Part shown: positions 41,314 to 49,674 of the stretch, piece after piece
Layout of the letters: every line of letters begins with the position of its first letter
Numbering within the stretch: position 1 is the stretch's first letter
DNA from: Cytobacillus oceanisediminis 2691
GTDB taxonomy: Bacteria > Bacillota > Bacilli > Bacillales > Cytobacillaceae
Assembly: GCF_007678455.1 (NCBI RefSeq)
Contig: NZ_VEEP01000010.1
Span: 62,001-126,000, forward strand
Direction: 5' to 3'
DNA: 64,000 nt
The notes under the pieces: model-generated
What the model was told of the DNA's origin: nothing
What the model saw: the letters and a program-made list of their open reading frames with translations, nothing else
Databases searched by the model: none
Position numbers and translations under genes: made by a program

Positions 41314-41799
41314 TTATTCCCTATTCTTCAAGGTCAGGCCTTTCAGGAAATTACGGGCGAACTTATCACCGCATTCACGGTAATTCTTATGCCCTTCCTT
41401 CCGCAAAATCGCTCCAAGCTCGCCTTTGGAAACCCGGACACCGGCAAGATCGAAAAGCTCAAGGATGTCCTCGCTCGTCAGCGACAGGGCAATTTTCACC
41501 TTCTTTAACAGCTGGTTATTCACACTTTCCCCAGTCAAAGGCGGAGCACCCGTTTCCCCAGGCCGTTTCCCTCTTTTAAACGTAACCAGGCCATTCAAGA
41601 ACTGCTCCATCATCGCATTGTTGACCCTTATGTAATCCTCGGGCAGTTCATCGTACTCATCTTCATCCACTTTCTTCAGCATCAGCTGCACATCTTCTTT
41701 CCTCATGGCCACGCCGCCAAGCCTGAACATCTCCGCCATATCGGTATCCTTGATATCCAGGGCGTAACGTAAACGGATCAATATATCATTGTTTAGCAT
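41314..41799 (-). CDS. DUF1456 (YehS-like) protein
   Basis: 161 residues from ATG 41799, 7 nt after AGGAGG. The product contains two copies of the DUF1456 repeat: NNDILIRLRYALDIKDTDMAEMFRLGG near the start and NQLLKKVKIALSLTSEDILELFDLAGVRVSKGELGAILRKEGHKNYRECGD in the second half. Each repeat is a small helical domain of unknown function, possibly nucleic-acid binding. Monocistronic. Confidence 0.92.
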   Translation of the reverse strand: MLNNDILIRLRYALDIKDTDMAEMFRLGGVAMRKEDVQLMLKKVDEDEYDELPEDYIRVNNAMMEQFLNGLVTFKRGKRPGETGAPPLTGESVNNQLLKKVKIALSLTSEDILELFDLAGVRVSKGELGAILRKEGHKNYRECGDKFARNFLKGLTLKNRE

Positions 41800-41951
41800 T
41801 GGAAGTCCTCCTATAGCTTGCCTCATCACTAGTATTGTTCAATTGTAGCATATTTACTTCATGTGCTGGAAAGTAGGATAAAAACGGTTTTGCAGCCAAA
41901 GAAGCATAGGAACGGACTTTTCCCCTCTCAAAAAGAAGCACAGGTACTTAT

Positions 41952-42416
41952 TTATTCATGTCTTAAAACGGAAAAAACAGCTTCCCTGATTTCTTTATAA
42001 CCTGTGCAGCGGCATATGTTTGATTCGAGCCAGTCTTTTATTTCAGCTTCGTCTGCCCCTGGTTTTTTATTGACGAGTCCATGGCAGTTCATCAGAAATC
42101 CGGATGTACAGTAGCCGCATTGAAAGCCAAATTTTTCAATAAAAGCTCTCTGAATCGGTGTGTCTTCAAGACCTTCAATGGTGGTGATTTCTTTCCCCTC
42201 TGCTTCGACGGCGAGCATCAGACAGGATTTCATTGGAACGCCATCTGCCAGTATCGTGCAGGCTCCGCAATCGCCATTCAAGCATCCAGGCTTTGCACCT
42301 GTTAGCCCAAGTCTTACTCTGATGACATACAACAGCGTATCAGCTGGTCTAATAGTCAGGTTATTTTCATCGTTGTTAACTATGAGCGAAACACTAGTAA
42401 CTGCATCATTGGACAT
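41952..42416 (-). CDS. pucE: Molybdenum hydroxylase 2Fe-2S subunit (PucE-like)
   Basis: 154 residues from ATG 42416 (after GGAGGGTG). The plant-type cluster is bound by CLNGDCGAC with a later Cys (SCLML), and the second cluster by CGYCTSGF and CRCTGY near 105 and 137, the full ligand set. This small subunit passes electrons from the Mo site to FAD in xanthine dehydrogenase-type enzymes. It ends a five-gene minus-strand operon and lies 5 bp after the FAD subunit gene. Confidence 0.92.
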   Translation of the reverse strand: MSNDAVTSVSLIVNNDENNLTIRPADTLLYVIRVRLGLTGAKPGCLNGDCGACTILADGVPMKSCLMLAVEAEGKEITTIEGLEDTPIQRAFIEKFGFQCGYCTSGFLMNCHGLVNKKPGADEAEIKDWLESNICRCTGYKEIREAVFSVLRHE

Positions 42417-42421
42417 ATTAA

Positions 42422-43252
42422 TCACCCTCCAACTGCCTGAATCGCATCAATAATCGTATTTTTCAACACAAATAAGCGGTACTCTGCTGAACCCTCCACA
42501 TCATTCAGGACAGGTCCAGGGACGAATGGCATTGCTTTCTCTGCTCTCTCCTCAACTGAGAGGGCCAAGTCATTCAGCACAAGCTCCATTTCTTTTGAAC
42601 GGAACGGGAATGGACAGACTCCGCTGAATGCCATCCTGATTTCATCTTCTATTTTAATGGCGGCTACTGTCACAAGCGGATAGCCAATGTTCCATTGTTT
42701 CCGTCTTTTAATGCTTACATATGGTTTGGTTAAATACTTCTTTTCAATCAGGATCGAAAAAATAAATTCTTCTTCGTTTAATTGGATTTCACCATTAAAA
42801 ATATTATTGATCGGCTTATAGACGATTCCTTCCGCTCCGGCAATTACACAAATGCACTCTGAAACTAGCAGGGGCAAAATCGCTTCCCGGTAAAAAATCT
42901 GACCGCATATATTTCCCGCAAGAGTGATTTTATTGCGTGCGGTCCTGTCTGCAATCCCGCTGACTGTTTTGCCGAGCAGCGGAAATTGATTGGACTCTTC
43001 AATGGAGGTCAAGGTCGCTCCTCCTCCAATGACTAAATAATTCTCGTGGAGGAATAGAGCAGAATAGTCAGGAATTCCTTTTAAGTCAATCGCCGCATCA
43101 GTATAGACAAGATTTAATCTTCCTAAAGTAATCAACTCGGTTCCGCCTGAAAAGTACATTGGCTTTTTCTTATCCCTTCTCAAATCCTGAAAAATCCTGA
43201 CAGCCTCCTGAAACGTTTGTGGTTTAACATATTCAAAATTAAATGGGATCAT
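42422..43252 (-). CDS. pucC: Molybdenum hydroxylase FAD-binding subunit (PucC-like)
   Basis: 276 residues. The PCMH-type FAD domain has YFSGGTELITLGRLN near residue 34 and RTARNKITLAGNICGQIFYREAILPLLVSECICVIAG near 103, the flavin-contacting loops of CO dehydrogenase/xanthine dehydrogenase medium subunits. ATG overlaps the stop of the Mo subunit gene by 4 bp (ATGA), so translation is coupled. Confidence 0.92.
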   Translation of the reverse strand: MIPFNFEYVKPQTFQEAVRIFQDLRRDKKKPMYFSGGTELITLGRLNLVYTDAAIDLKGIPDYSALFLHENYLVIGGGATLTSIEESNQFPLLGKTVSGIADRTARNKITLAGNICGQIFYREAILPLLVSECICVIAGAEGIVYKPINNIFNGEIQLNEEEFIFSILIEKKYLTKPYVSIKRRKQWNIGYPLVTVAAIKIEDEIRMAFSGVCPFPFRSKEMELVLNDLALSVEERAEKAMPFVPGPVLNDVEGSAEYRLFVLKNTIIDAIQAVGG

Positions 43253-45570
43253 TGCTTTACACCTTCACGCATGCGCCATAATTGTTCCGGAATTAGCGGA
43301 AGATGCTGCAGCTGAACACCAAGTCCCACAGATAAACAATTCGCCAGCGCCGCAGGCATTCCCAGCAATCCATGCTCACCGGCTCCTCTTGCCCCGTATG
43401 GTGCCGCAAGATGAGGGGTTTCGATGAAGTCGATGATATAATCAGGTTCCTCACCATAACGAAGTGGCCGATAGGTCCGAAGTTGCGGATTCAGTACTCT
43501 GCCATACTCATCAAATACAAATGTTTCCCTTCCCGCGAATGCAATACCCATGCTCATCGCCCCCATTACCTGGCCTAAAGCAGCTTTTTCATTCATTACT
43601 TTACCTATGTCAATCACAGAATAGGCTTTCAGGATCCGGTAAGTATAGTCACGGGTATCCAGCTCCACTTCGATTCCCTGGGCTGCTACTGTCCATTCGG
43701 GTCCCGGGTTTCCTTTCCCCGTTTCCCGATCCAAATAGGTGATCCGGGTTAATGTATAGGTACCAGTGGCGATGATCTGTCCTCCAAGTGTGTTTCCGGC
43801 CGGATACTTATATCCATAAGCTAAATCCTTTATTTCCAGGCTGATAGTCGGATTATCGATAAAATACACCTTCTCATTGGCGACCTCCAGATCCACAGCA
43901 GGAACTCTTAAAACACAGGCCGCACGCTCCTTGAGCTGCCGGATTGCATCCTCCGCCGCCTCGAGAACTGCCCTCCCTGCCATGAAGACCCCCCGGCTAC
44001 CGACCGTCTTCCAATGTTCAGGTGTGGTTTGAGTATCAACGAGCATTTTCACATGGATCCTGTTTATATCCATCTTCATCCGTTCAGCCAGTATCTGCGC
44101 AAGCACAGTTTTCGTCCCCGTTCCAATTTCCACCACACCGGACATCAGGTTAATGCTTCCGTCAGAGTTAAAAGTAAGGAGCACACCGGAGGATGCATCG
44201 GTATCAAAGGTCGATGTTTTCCAGATGCAGCATGCTCCCTTCACTCTGATTCTTCGGCTATCTATTTGAATCCGCTGCCCCTCTTGCCAATTCATCAATT
44301 CCCGCAATCGATGGATGCATTCAGGCAGGTTGCCGACCGTGCTTGAAGTAAGCTGAACCTGTGTTGGCGTGGTATCTCCAGGAAGGATCGAATTTATATA
44401 GCGCAGCTCAAGCGGATCCATCGATAATTTTTCAGCCAGTACATCCATTGTCCGTTCAAAGGCAAACAGTACTTCAGAATGGCTATAGCCCCGATAGGCC
44501 CCGGCATAAGGGTGGTTAGTATAAATACAGTAAGAGTTGCACCATATATTTTCGATCTCATATGGACCCGTACAATCCACCGCTCCTGCTCGGCTTATGT
44601 CCACTGCTTTGTCGGAATAGGCACCGCCATCGAACAAGAATTGGATTTGCGCAGCCTTCAGCTTCCCATCACTTGTCGCACCTAATTTTACAGTTGCGTC
44701 AAGCCCGATATGTACGGGTGAAGTAATCATATCCTCTTCTCTTGTGTTGACAAGTTTGACAGGGCGACCGCTGACTGCTTTTGAAGCTAAGTAAGCAAGC
44801 ACCTCTAATTGGACCGAGGCTTTCCCGCCATAGGCACCGCCGACGAATGGCGTATTGACGATGACTTTACCAGGCTCAATTCCAAAATACCAATCCATTA
44901 GTTTTTTTATGGCATAAGGAGCCTGGGTTGAAGCCATAAAAACGACTGTTCCGTCCGGACGGATTTCGGCTATTGTACTCCGGGTTTCCATCGCCGCGTG
45001 GTCGGAAGGGCGGAAGGATATCGTAAACTCGGCAACCACATCGCTTTCTCGAAAACCCTTTTCTATGTTTCCTTTTCGTATTTTGTTCAAATTTGCAATA
45101 TTAGTATTGGGAATAGGGGATACACCCGGCTGCTTTTCATAGCTTGCGATATTTTCATGGACAAGGGGGGCATCCTTTTTGATCGCTTCTGTAGGGGAAT
45201 TGACAACTGGAAGAGGCTCATAGGAAACTTTGATTGCATCCACAGCCATTTTTGCAATAACAGGCGTCTCGGCGACCACCATTGCAACAGGCTCGCCGTG
45301 ATATCTCACCTTCTCGTAGGCGATTGGAGGTCTGTCCTTAATTTCCTCCCCTACTAGAGGATATGGTTCACCACCCAATATCGCTTTTACTCCGGGGATT
45401 TTCCAGGCTTCCGTAAAATCGAGCGAAATTATCCTGGCATGGGCATAGGGACTAATAAGCATTTTTGCGTGCAATGTTCGCGGAGATCCAAAGTCACCGG
45501 TATATTTTGCCGCTCCCGTAACTTTTTCAAATGCATCCTTGCGAATGACACTCTTCCCAATATACTCCAC
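43249..45570 (-). CDS. pucD: Molybdenum hydroxylase Mo-cofactor subunit (PucD-like)
   Basis: 773 residues. The xanthine dehydrogenase large-subunit fold opens IGKSVIRKDAFEKVTGAAKYTGDF. Molybdopterin contacts appear in PFVGGAYGGKASVQLEVLA near 242 and AYRGYSHSEVLFAFERTMD near 356, and the catalytic Glu lies in GARGAGEHGLLGMPAA near the C terminus. The substrate could be xanthine or another N-heterocycle; the neighbours resemble the purine catabolic puc genes. The gene starts 18 bp after the cofactor-maturation gene. Confidence 0.92.
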   Translation of the reverse strand: MEYIGKSVIRKDAFEKVTGAAKYTGDFGSPRTLHAKMLISPYAHARIISLDFTEAWKIPGVKAILGGEPYPLVGEEIKDRPPIAYEKVRYHGEPVAMVVAETPVIAKMAVDAIKVSYEPLPVVNSPTEAIKKDAPLVHENIASYEKQPGVSPIPNTNIANLNKIRKGNIEKGFRESDVVAEFTISFRPSDHAAMETRSTIAEIRPDGTVVFMASTQAPYAIKKLMDWYFGIEPGKVIVNTPFVGGAYGGKASVQLEVLAYLASKAVSGRPVKLVNTREEDMITSPVHIGLDATVKLGATSDGKLKAAQIQFLFDGGAYSDKAVDISRAGAVDCTGPYEIENIWCNSYCIYTNHPYAGAYRGYSHSEVLFAFERTMDVLAEKLSMDPLELRYINSILPGDTTPTQVQLTSSTVGNLPECIHRLRELMNWQEGQRIQIDSRRIRVKGACCIWKTSTFDTDASSGVLLTFNSDGSINLMSGVVEIGTGTKTVLAQILAERMKMDINRIHVKMLVDTQTTPEHWKTVGSRGVFMAGRAVLEAAEDAIRQLKERAACVLRVPAVDLEVANEKVYFIDNPTISLEIKDLAYGYKYPAGNTLGGQIIATGTYTLTRITYLDRETGKGNPGPEWTVAAQGIEVELDTRDYTYRILKAYSVIDIGKVMNEKAALGQVMGAMSMGIAFAGRETFVFDEYGRVLNPQLRTYRPLRYGEEPDYIIDFIETPHLAAPYGARGAGEHGLLGMPAALANCLSVGLGVQLQHLPLIPEQLWRMREGVKQ

Positions 45571-45588
45571 CTAAACTCCCCCCTTGGT

Positions 45589-46191
45589 TCATTCCAAGGC
45601 TTGCAAAATAACGCAATCCTCTTCAGTATCCACATCAAAAAAAAGCAGCGGATCATGGAAATCAATGATTTTGCCTTTATTGAAAAGCTCCCCGCGGAGA
45701 ATTTTCCTTGCTCCCTGATCCCCCTTCAATTTCTGGAGATACGGAAAGCATTCCGAAGAAAATAACACCGGCGGCATAGGAATCTGCCTCTTCCCCGCCG
45801 CTATATAAAAACAGCCAGGCTCCTTTTTATAAGAGTCTATTAAAATATTTATTACCTCTCTATTAATAAAAGGCTGGTCTGCCAGAAGAATCATGACAGC
45901 ATCCGCTTTTGCCTCAATGGCTTTCTTCAGTCCGCACTGAATCGACAATCCCTGGCCATCGTTCGCACGGAGGCAATCCATACGGCTCCATTTTATAGGT
46001 AGTGTTTTGCACTTAAGCCAGTCAAGCGAATCCTCTGTTCTTGTCACCACAATAGTATGGTCGAGATGGGACTCCAAAGCTTCATTCAGGGCGACGGATC
46101 CTAAAGGAAGCTGATGATAAGGCAAATACCGTTTATCCCTGCCCATTCGTTTGCTTTCGCCGGCTGCCAGATAGATTCCGATAATGTTCAT
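45589..46191 (-). CDS. pucB: MobA-like NTP transferase (PucB-like, Mo cofactor cytidylyltransferase)
   Basis: 200 residues with the nucleotidyltransferase loop YLAAGESKRMGRDKRYLPY at 8-26 and the ADAVMILLADQPFINREVINILIDSY segment near 95. This MocA/PucB type attaches CMP to molybdopterin, giving the cytosine dinucleotide cofactor used by hydroxylases. Its start overlaps the XdhC stop by 4 bp. The order XdhC then MocA-like then structural genes fits a maturation-first operon. Confidence 0.9.
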   Translation of the reverse strand: MNIIGIYLAAGESKRMGRDKRYLPYHQLPLGSVALNEALESHLDHTIVVTRTEDSLDWLKCKTLPIKWSRMDCLRANDGQGLSIQCGLKKAIEAKADAVMILLADQPFINREVINILIDSYKKEPGCFYIAAGKRQIPMPPVLFSSECFPYLQKLKGDQGARKILRGELFNKGKIIDFHDPLLFFDVDTEEDCVILQALE

Positions 46192-47213
46192 GAATCAGCC
46201 TTCCCCGTTGTCCTCATTTTTCCGATCATCTCAGCCACTATGCTGACGGCTATTTCCTCAGGACCCTCTGCCCCGATCGTAAGTCCAACTGGTGAGGAAA
46301 CATGATTAGGGATACGCTCACTTCCTAATAGTCGCTGCGTACGTTTCCGGGAACCTAACACACCTAAATAAAACAACGGTTTGTTCAGCAACCGCGAAAG
46401 GATATATTGATCTTTTTGGAATTGATGGGTCATCACCACCACAAAATCCTTTTCAGTAAAACTGAGGGTTTTCATAACTTCTTCCGGAGGACCTACAATA
46501 AGTTCATTTGCCTCCGGGAAACTATCATGATGGCAAAAAGCAGGGCGCCAATCAATCACACAAACTTCAAAGCCAGTACGTGACGCCAATGAAACTAGCG
46601 GTTTCGCATCCTTTCCTGCCCCAAAGACATACAACAGCGGCTTGGGTGCGATTTCATGAATGTAAAATAAATCGGAAGCATGCTTGCTCCTAATTAAGCC
46701 TTTTTTCAGGTCGTATGCATGGACTCCTTCATCAACGGCTTCAAAAAACTCGCCGATTCCGAAGTTTGAACCATCTTCAACCGCATAGAAGTCTTCCAAT
46801 TGCTCGAGGCTTTTGGTGAAGCGGATGATTCTGGTTACTTTCTGTTTTTCCTCCAGTCTATTTTTTAACAACAGAAGGTTTTGCCGCAATTCTCCTGCCA
46901 CAGGCTCCAATAAAACCGTGATCACCCCATTGCAGCCTGCTCCCTGACCCCATGACGAATCGTCTTCAGCGCTCAAATCGTATTCAACGGTACATGTTCG
47001 CCCTTCACACCAGACTTGTTTCGCTCTTTCATTAAGATCCTCTTCCAGGCAGCCTGCTGTCAATGTCCCTACTGTCCGATCGTTATCCAGTATCAGCATC
47101 ATGGATCCTTCCTTCTTATAAGCGGACCCTTTTACAAGAATAATAGTCGCGAGCACCATGGGCTGTTGCGCAGAACAACCGATTGTCTCCAAAATTCGAT
47201 ATAGATCCTCCAC
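46188..47213 (-). CDS. pucA: XdhC/PucA family cofactor insertion protein
   Basis: 341 residues. The N-terminal XdhC domain (ILVKGSAYKKEGSMMLILDNDRTVGTLTAGCLEEDL) and the C-terminal Rossmann domain (LLYVFGAGKDAKPLVSLASRTGFEVCVIDWRP near 195, LGVLGSRKRTQRLL near 280) are complete. XdhC proteins sulfurate and insert the Mo cofactor. GTG 47213 follows GGGGGG. It is the first clear gene of the hydroxylase operon; the FUSC gene ends 57 bp upstream without a terminator and may be part of it. Confidence 0.92.
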   Translation of the reverse strand: MEDLYRILETIGCSAQQPMVLATIILVKGSAYKKEGSMMLILDNDRTVGTLTAGCLEEDLNERAKQVWCEGRTCTVEYDLSAEDDSSWGQGAGCNGVITVLLEPVAGELRQNLLLLKNRLEEKQKVTRIIRFTKSLEQLEDFYAVEDGSNFGIGEFFEAVDEGVHAYDLKKGLIRSKHASDLFYIHEIAPKPLLYVFGAGKDAKPLVSLASRTGFEVCVIDWRPAFCHHDSFPEANELIVGPPEEVMKTLSFTEKDFVVVMTHQFQKDQYILSRLLNKPLFYLGVLGSRKRTQRLLGSERIPNHVSSPVGLTIGAEGPEEIAVSIVAEMIGKMRTTGKADS

Positions 47214-47269
47214 GAATTCCCCCCACTTTATCTACACATCTCTATATGGATATTCTGCATTGCAAATTT

Positions 47270-48286
47270 TTATATTAATTCTTTTAAGAAATTGCTTGTT
47301 GCGATATAGAATGACCCCTTAAATCCCTCGTGGGAAACCTGCGGTAATGCCTGCAATTCGGAATTAAGAACATGATACAGGGTTGCTTGTTCGGTTTTAT
47401 CCCACTTATCCGTCTCAATTTGAAGGGAAGTCCCAACATTCTTGAAATGGTTGCTGAAATTTTTTATTTGCCTGCCCATATCCGCTTGCTCTCCAGGCGT
47501 TAACAGGAGCTCCTTTTCCCAATTTTTAAAATTACCGGTGACTGTAGAAAGATAGGTATGTGCTTTCTCCAGCTTTTGTATTTCAGATTGGCATCTGGAA
47601 ATGTTGAATTTATGTTTTTTGCCAAAAGGGTTGAACTTCAGGCTTTTGGAGGCGCTCTTCAACAAGGTCTTGGCGGTGCTTAGCTCCTGCTGGAATTGGT
47701 TTATACTGCTCTCGACTTCAGTCGATTTCCCCTGTCCCCATTCAAATTCAATCCAGTGCGAAACTTCCGCAAATATATCGGATATCTGCCGTGTCAGTCT
47801 TCCAACGGACGCAGCTGCCTGTTTTGTGTAATCAGGAGGATAGAAAAACATGTGAATCAATAAAGCAATCACTGCCCCAACGATGGTATCGACAATCCGG
47901 TCCATCGCATAACCCTTTGAATTCCGTTCAAAAACGAAAATAAATAAAATCGTGAGGGCTACCTGATGCAATACCGTTTCATCACGTCTCAGCCATTTTG
48001 CGATGAATGTCCCACCTAACATCAATAGCCCCAGCATCCAGCCATTCATGCTTAAACGGCTGACAAGGTATACGGTGGTTATGACACCAATCACCGTCCC
48101 GACAACACGATGAATCGAAAAAAAGATCGATTGATAGACGGTCGTCTGTAAGCATAAAACAACGGAAAGCGGCGCCAGGTAAGGGTGATCTGAGCCAACA
48201 AGCTTGGCCACCTCCCAGGAAATTGCCGAAGCAATCGCCATTTTCCAAATCAAAACGGTTTTATTTTCCAACTCTTTTAGTTGCAT
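47270..48286 (-). CDS. FUSC family aromatic acid exporter-like protein
   Basis: 338 residues. Six hydrophobic helices in the first 150 residues (ISWEVAKLVGSDHPYLAPLSVVLCL and HRVVGTVIGVITTVYLV are FUSC/ArAE signatures) are followed by a soluble helical domain of about 180 residues. It resembles B. subtilis YgaE/YqjA-type proteins. It lies upstream of the molybdenum hydroxylase operon on the same strand, so export of an aromatic acid or of the heterocyclic product is a reasonable but unproven link. Confidence 0.85.
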   Translation of the reverse strand: MQLKELENKTVLIWKMAIASAISWEVAKLVGSDHPYLAPLSVVLCLQTTVYQSIFFSIHRVVGTVIGVITTVYLVSRLSMNGWMLGLLMLGGTFIAKWLRRDETVLHQVALTILFIFVFERNSKGYAMDRIVDTIVGAVIALLIHMFFYPPDYTKQAAASVGRLTRQISDIFAEVSHWIEFEWGQGKSTEVESSINQFQQELSTAKTLLKSASKSLKFNPFGKKHKFNISRCQSEIQKLEKAHTYLSTVTGNFKNWEKELLLTPGEQADMGRQIKNFSNHFKNVGTSLQIETDKWDKTEQATLYHVLNSELQALPQVSHEGFKGSFYIATSNFLKELI

Positions 48287-48461
48287 GCCATCATTCTCTC
48301 ATTCGTTTTTCCGTTATTTTTCTATTTTCCATAGGTTCTTATACAGAGGAGGAAAGTCACTTTCTTATCAATTTGAAATTTCATTTAACAAGTGGAAAAC
48401 TTTTCGAAAATCAGCTCGTCATTTTTCGTCACCCAGATGCCAGCATCATGAGTCATGGGCA

Positions 48462-48492
48462 CAAAAAAGCCATGATCAGAATCATGGCTTTT
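48462..48492. terminator. Bidirectional terminator
   Basis: AAAAGCCATGAT/ATCATGGCTTTT perfect 12-bp stem with a 4-nt loop, between nrdB and the FUSC gene. On the minus strand a T tract follows. Confidence 0.92.
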
Positions 48493-48617
48493 CCCGTAAA
48501 ATATATTTCTGGTAATTTTCCAAGGTCATTGCGTTTTCGGCCAAAACTCGGAATAATAGCCAGTTCGAAGCTAAAGGCTCTATTATATGCACTAGATACC
48601 AGGACCAATAGCCACCT

Positions 48618-49655
48618 CTAAAGCTCATCAAACCCATTCTCATCCGATGTTTTCGTGTACTGTCTTGATTTTTGCTCAAAGAAATCGGTCTTGCCAAGGT
48701 CTACCTCCTGATAAGCGATGATCCATCTTAGCGGATTGGTGCGATGTCCTTCGAATGGCGCTGCAAATCCCAGCTGTTCTGCCCGTTTGTTGGCCATGAA
48801 TTTTATATAAGCCTCCACGTCTGACATCAGCAGGCCATCGATTTGGTTGCCGATAATATAATCAGCCCACTCAATCTCCAGCCGGGCAGCTTCCCGGAAG
48901 GCTGCAGTCCCAAACTCCCTCAATGATTGTGAGTCATACTTAGGGTTTTCACGGAGAATCTCTTTGAAAATCTTCTCAAATAATCCTACATGCAGCTGTT
49001 CATCACGGTTGATGTAGTTGATCATCGTGCTGGTGCCAACCATTTTCTGATTCCGCGCCAGGTTATAAAAGAAGGAGAATCCCGAGTAGAAGAACAGGCC
49101 TTCAAGGATGACGTCATAAACGATGGAATGCAGCAGATTCTCGACATCAGGATTTTCAGCAAAATCCTTATACCCATCTGTTATAAACTCATTCCGCTTG
49201 CGCAGGATCGGTTCTGTCCTCCAATAATCGAACACTTCCTCTTGCTTCGCTTTCGATACAATGCTTGACAGCACATAGCTGTAGGAATGATTATGGATCA
49301 CTTCCTGCTGCGCCAGGATGATCATCAGCGCATTTAGACTGGAATCGGTTAAATAATCGGCCACCTTGCCGGCATAGTCTGTCTGTATGCTGTCGAGCAA
49401 TGCCAGGAGCCCGATGATTTTTAAAAAGGCATCCTTTTCCTTTTCAGACAGCTGGGAAAATTGCTTGATATCCTTTGACATATTGATTTCAAAAGGGGTC
49501 CAGAAATTGCCCAGCATTCTCTTGTATTTTGGATATGCCCACGGAAAGCGGACATCATCCCAATTCAGGATATTTGAACTTTGCCCATTAATAATCCCGG
49601 TCGAGGCATTTGGTGCACCGGCATCGACCAGTGATCTCTTCTTCAATTGGTTCAT
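48618..49655 (-). CDS. nrdB: Class I ribonucleotide reductase, beta subunit
   Basis: 345 residues from ATG 49655, behind GGAAGGGACGG and 19 bp after the nrdA stop. All radical-cofactor residues are visible: Asp in LLDSIQTDYAGK, Glu and His in QEVIHNHSYSYVL with the radical Tyr four residues after the His, Glu in ILEGLFFYSGF, and Glu and His in INRDEQLHVGLFEKIF. The tail ends SDENGFDEL, the usual flexible docking peptide for the alpha subunit. It supplies the tyrosyl radical for dNTP synthesis. Confidence 0.96.
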   Translation of the reverse strand: MNQLKKRSLVDAGAPNASTGIINGQSSNILNWDDVRFPWAYPKYKRMLGNFWTPFEINMSKDIKQFSQLSEKEKDAFLKIIGLLALLDSIQTDYAGKVADYLTDSSLNALMIILAQQEVIHNHSYSYVLSSIVSKAKQEEVFDYWRTEPILRKRNEFITDGYKDFAENPDVENLLHSIVYDVILEGLFFYSGFSFFYNLARNQKMVGTSTMINYINRDEQLHVGLFEKIFKEILRENPKYDSQSLREFGTAAFREAARLEIEWADYIIGNQIDGLLMSDVEAYIKFMANKRAEQLGFAAPFEGHRTNPLRWIIAYQEVDLGKTDFFEQKSRQYTKTSDENGFDEL

Positions 49656-49674
49656 CTTTTTCCGTCCCTTCCTC

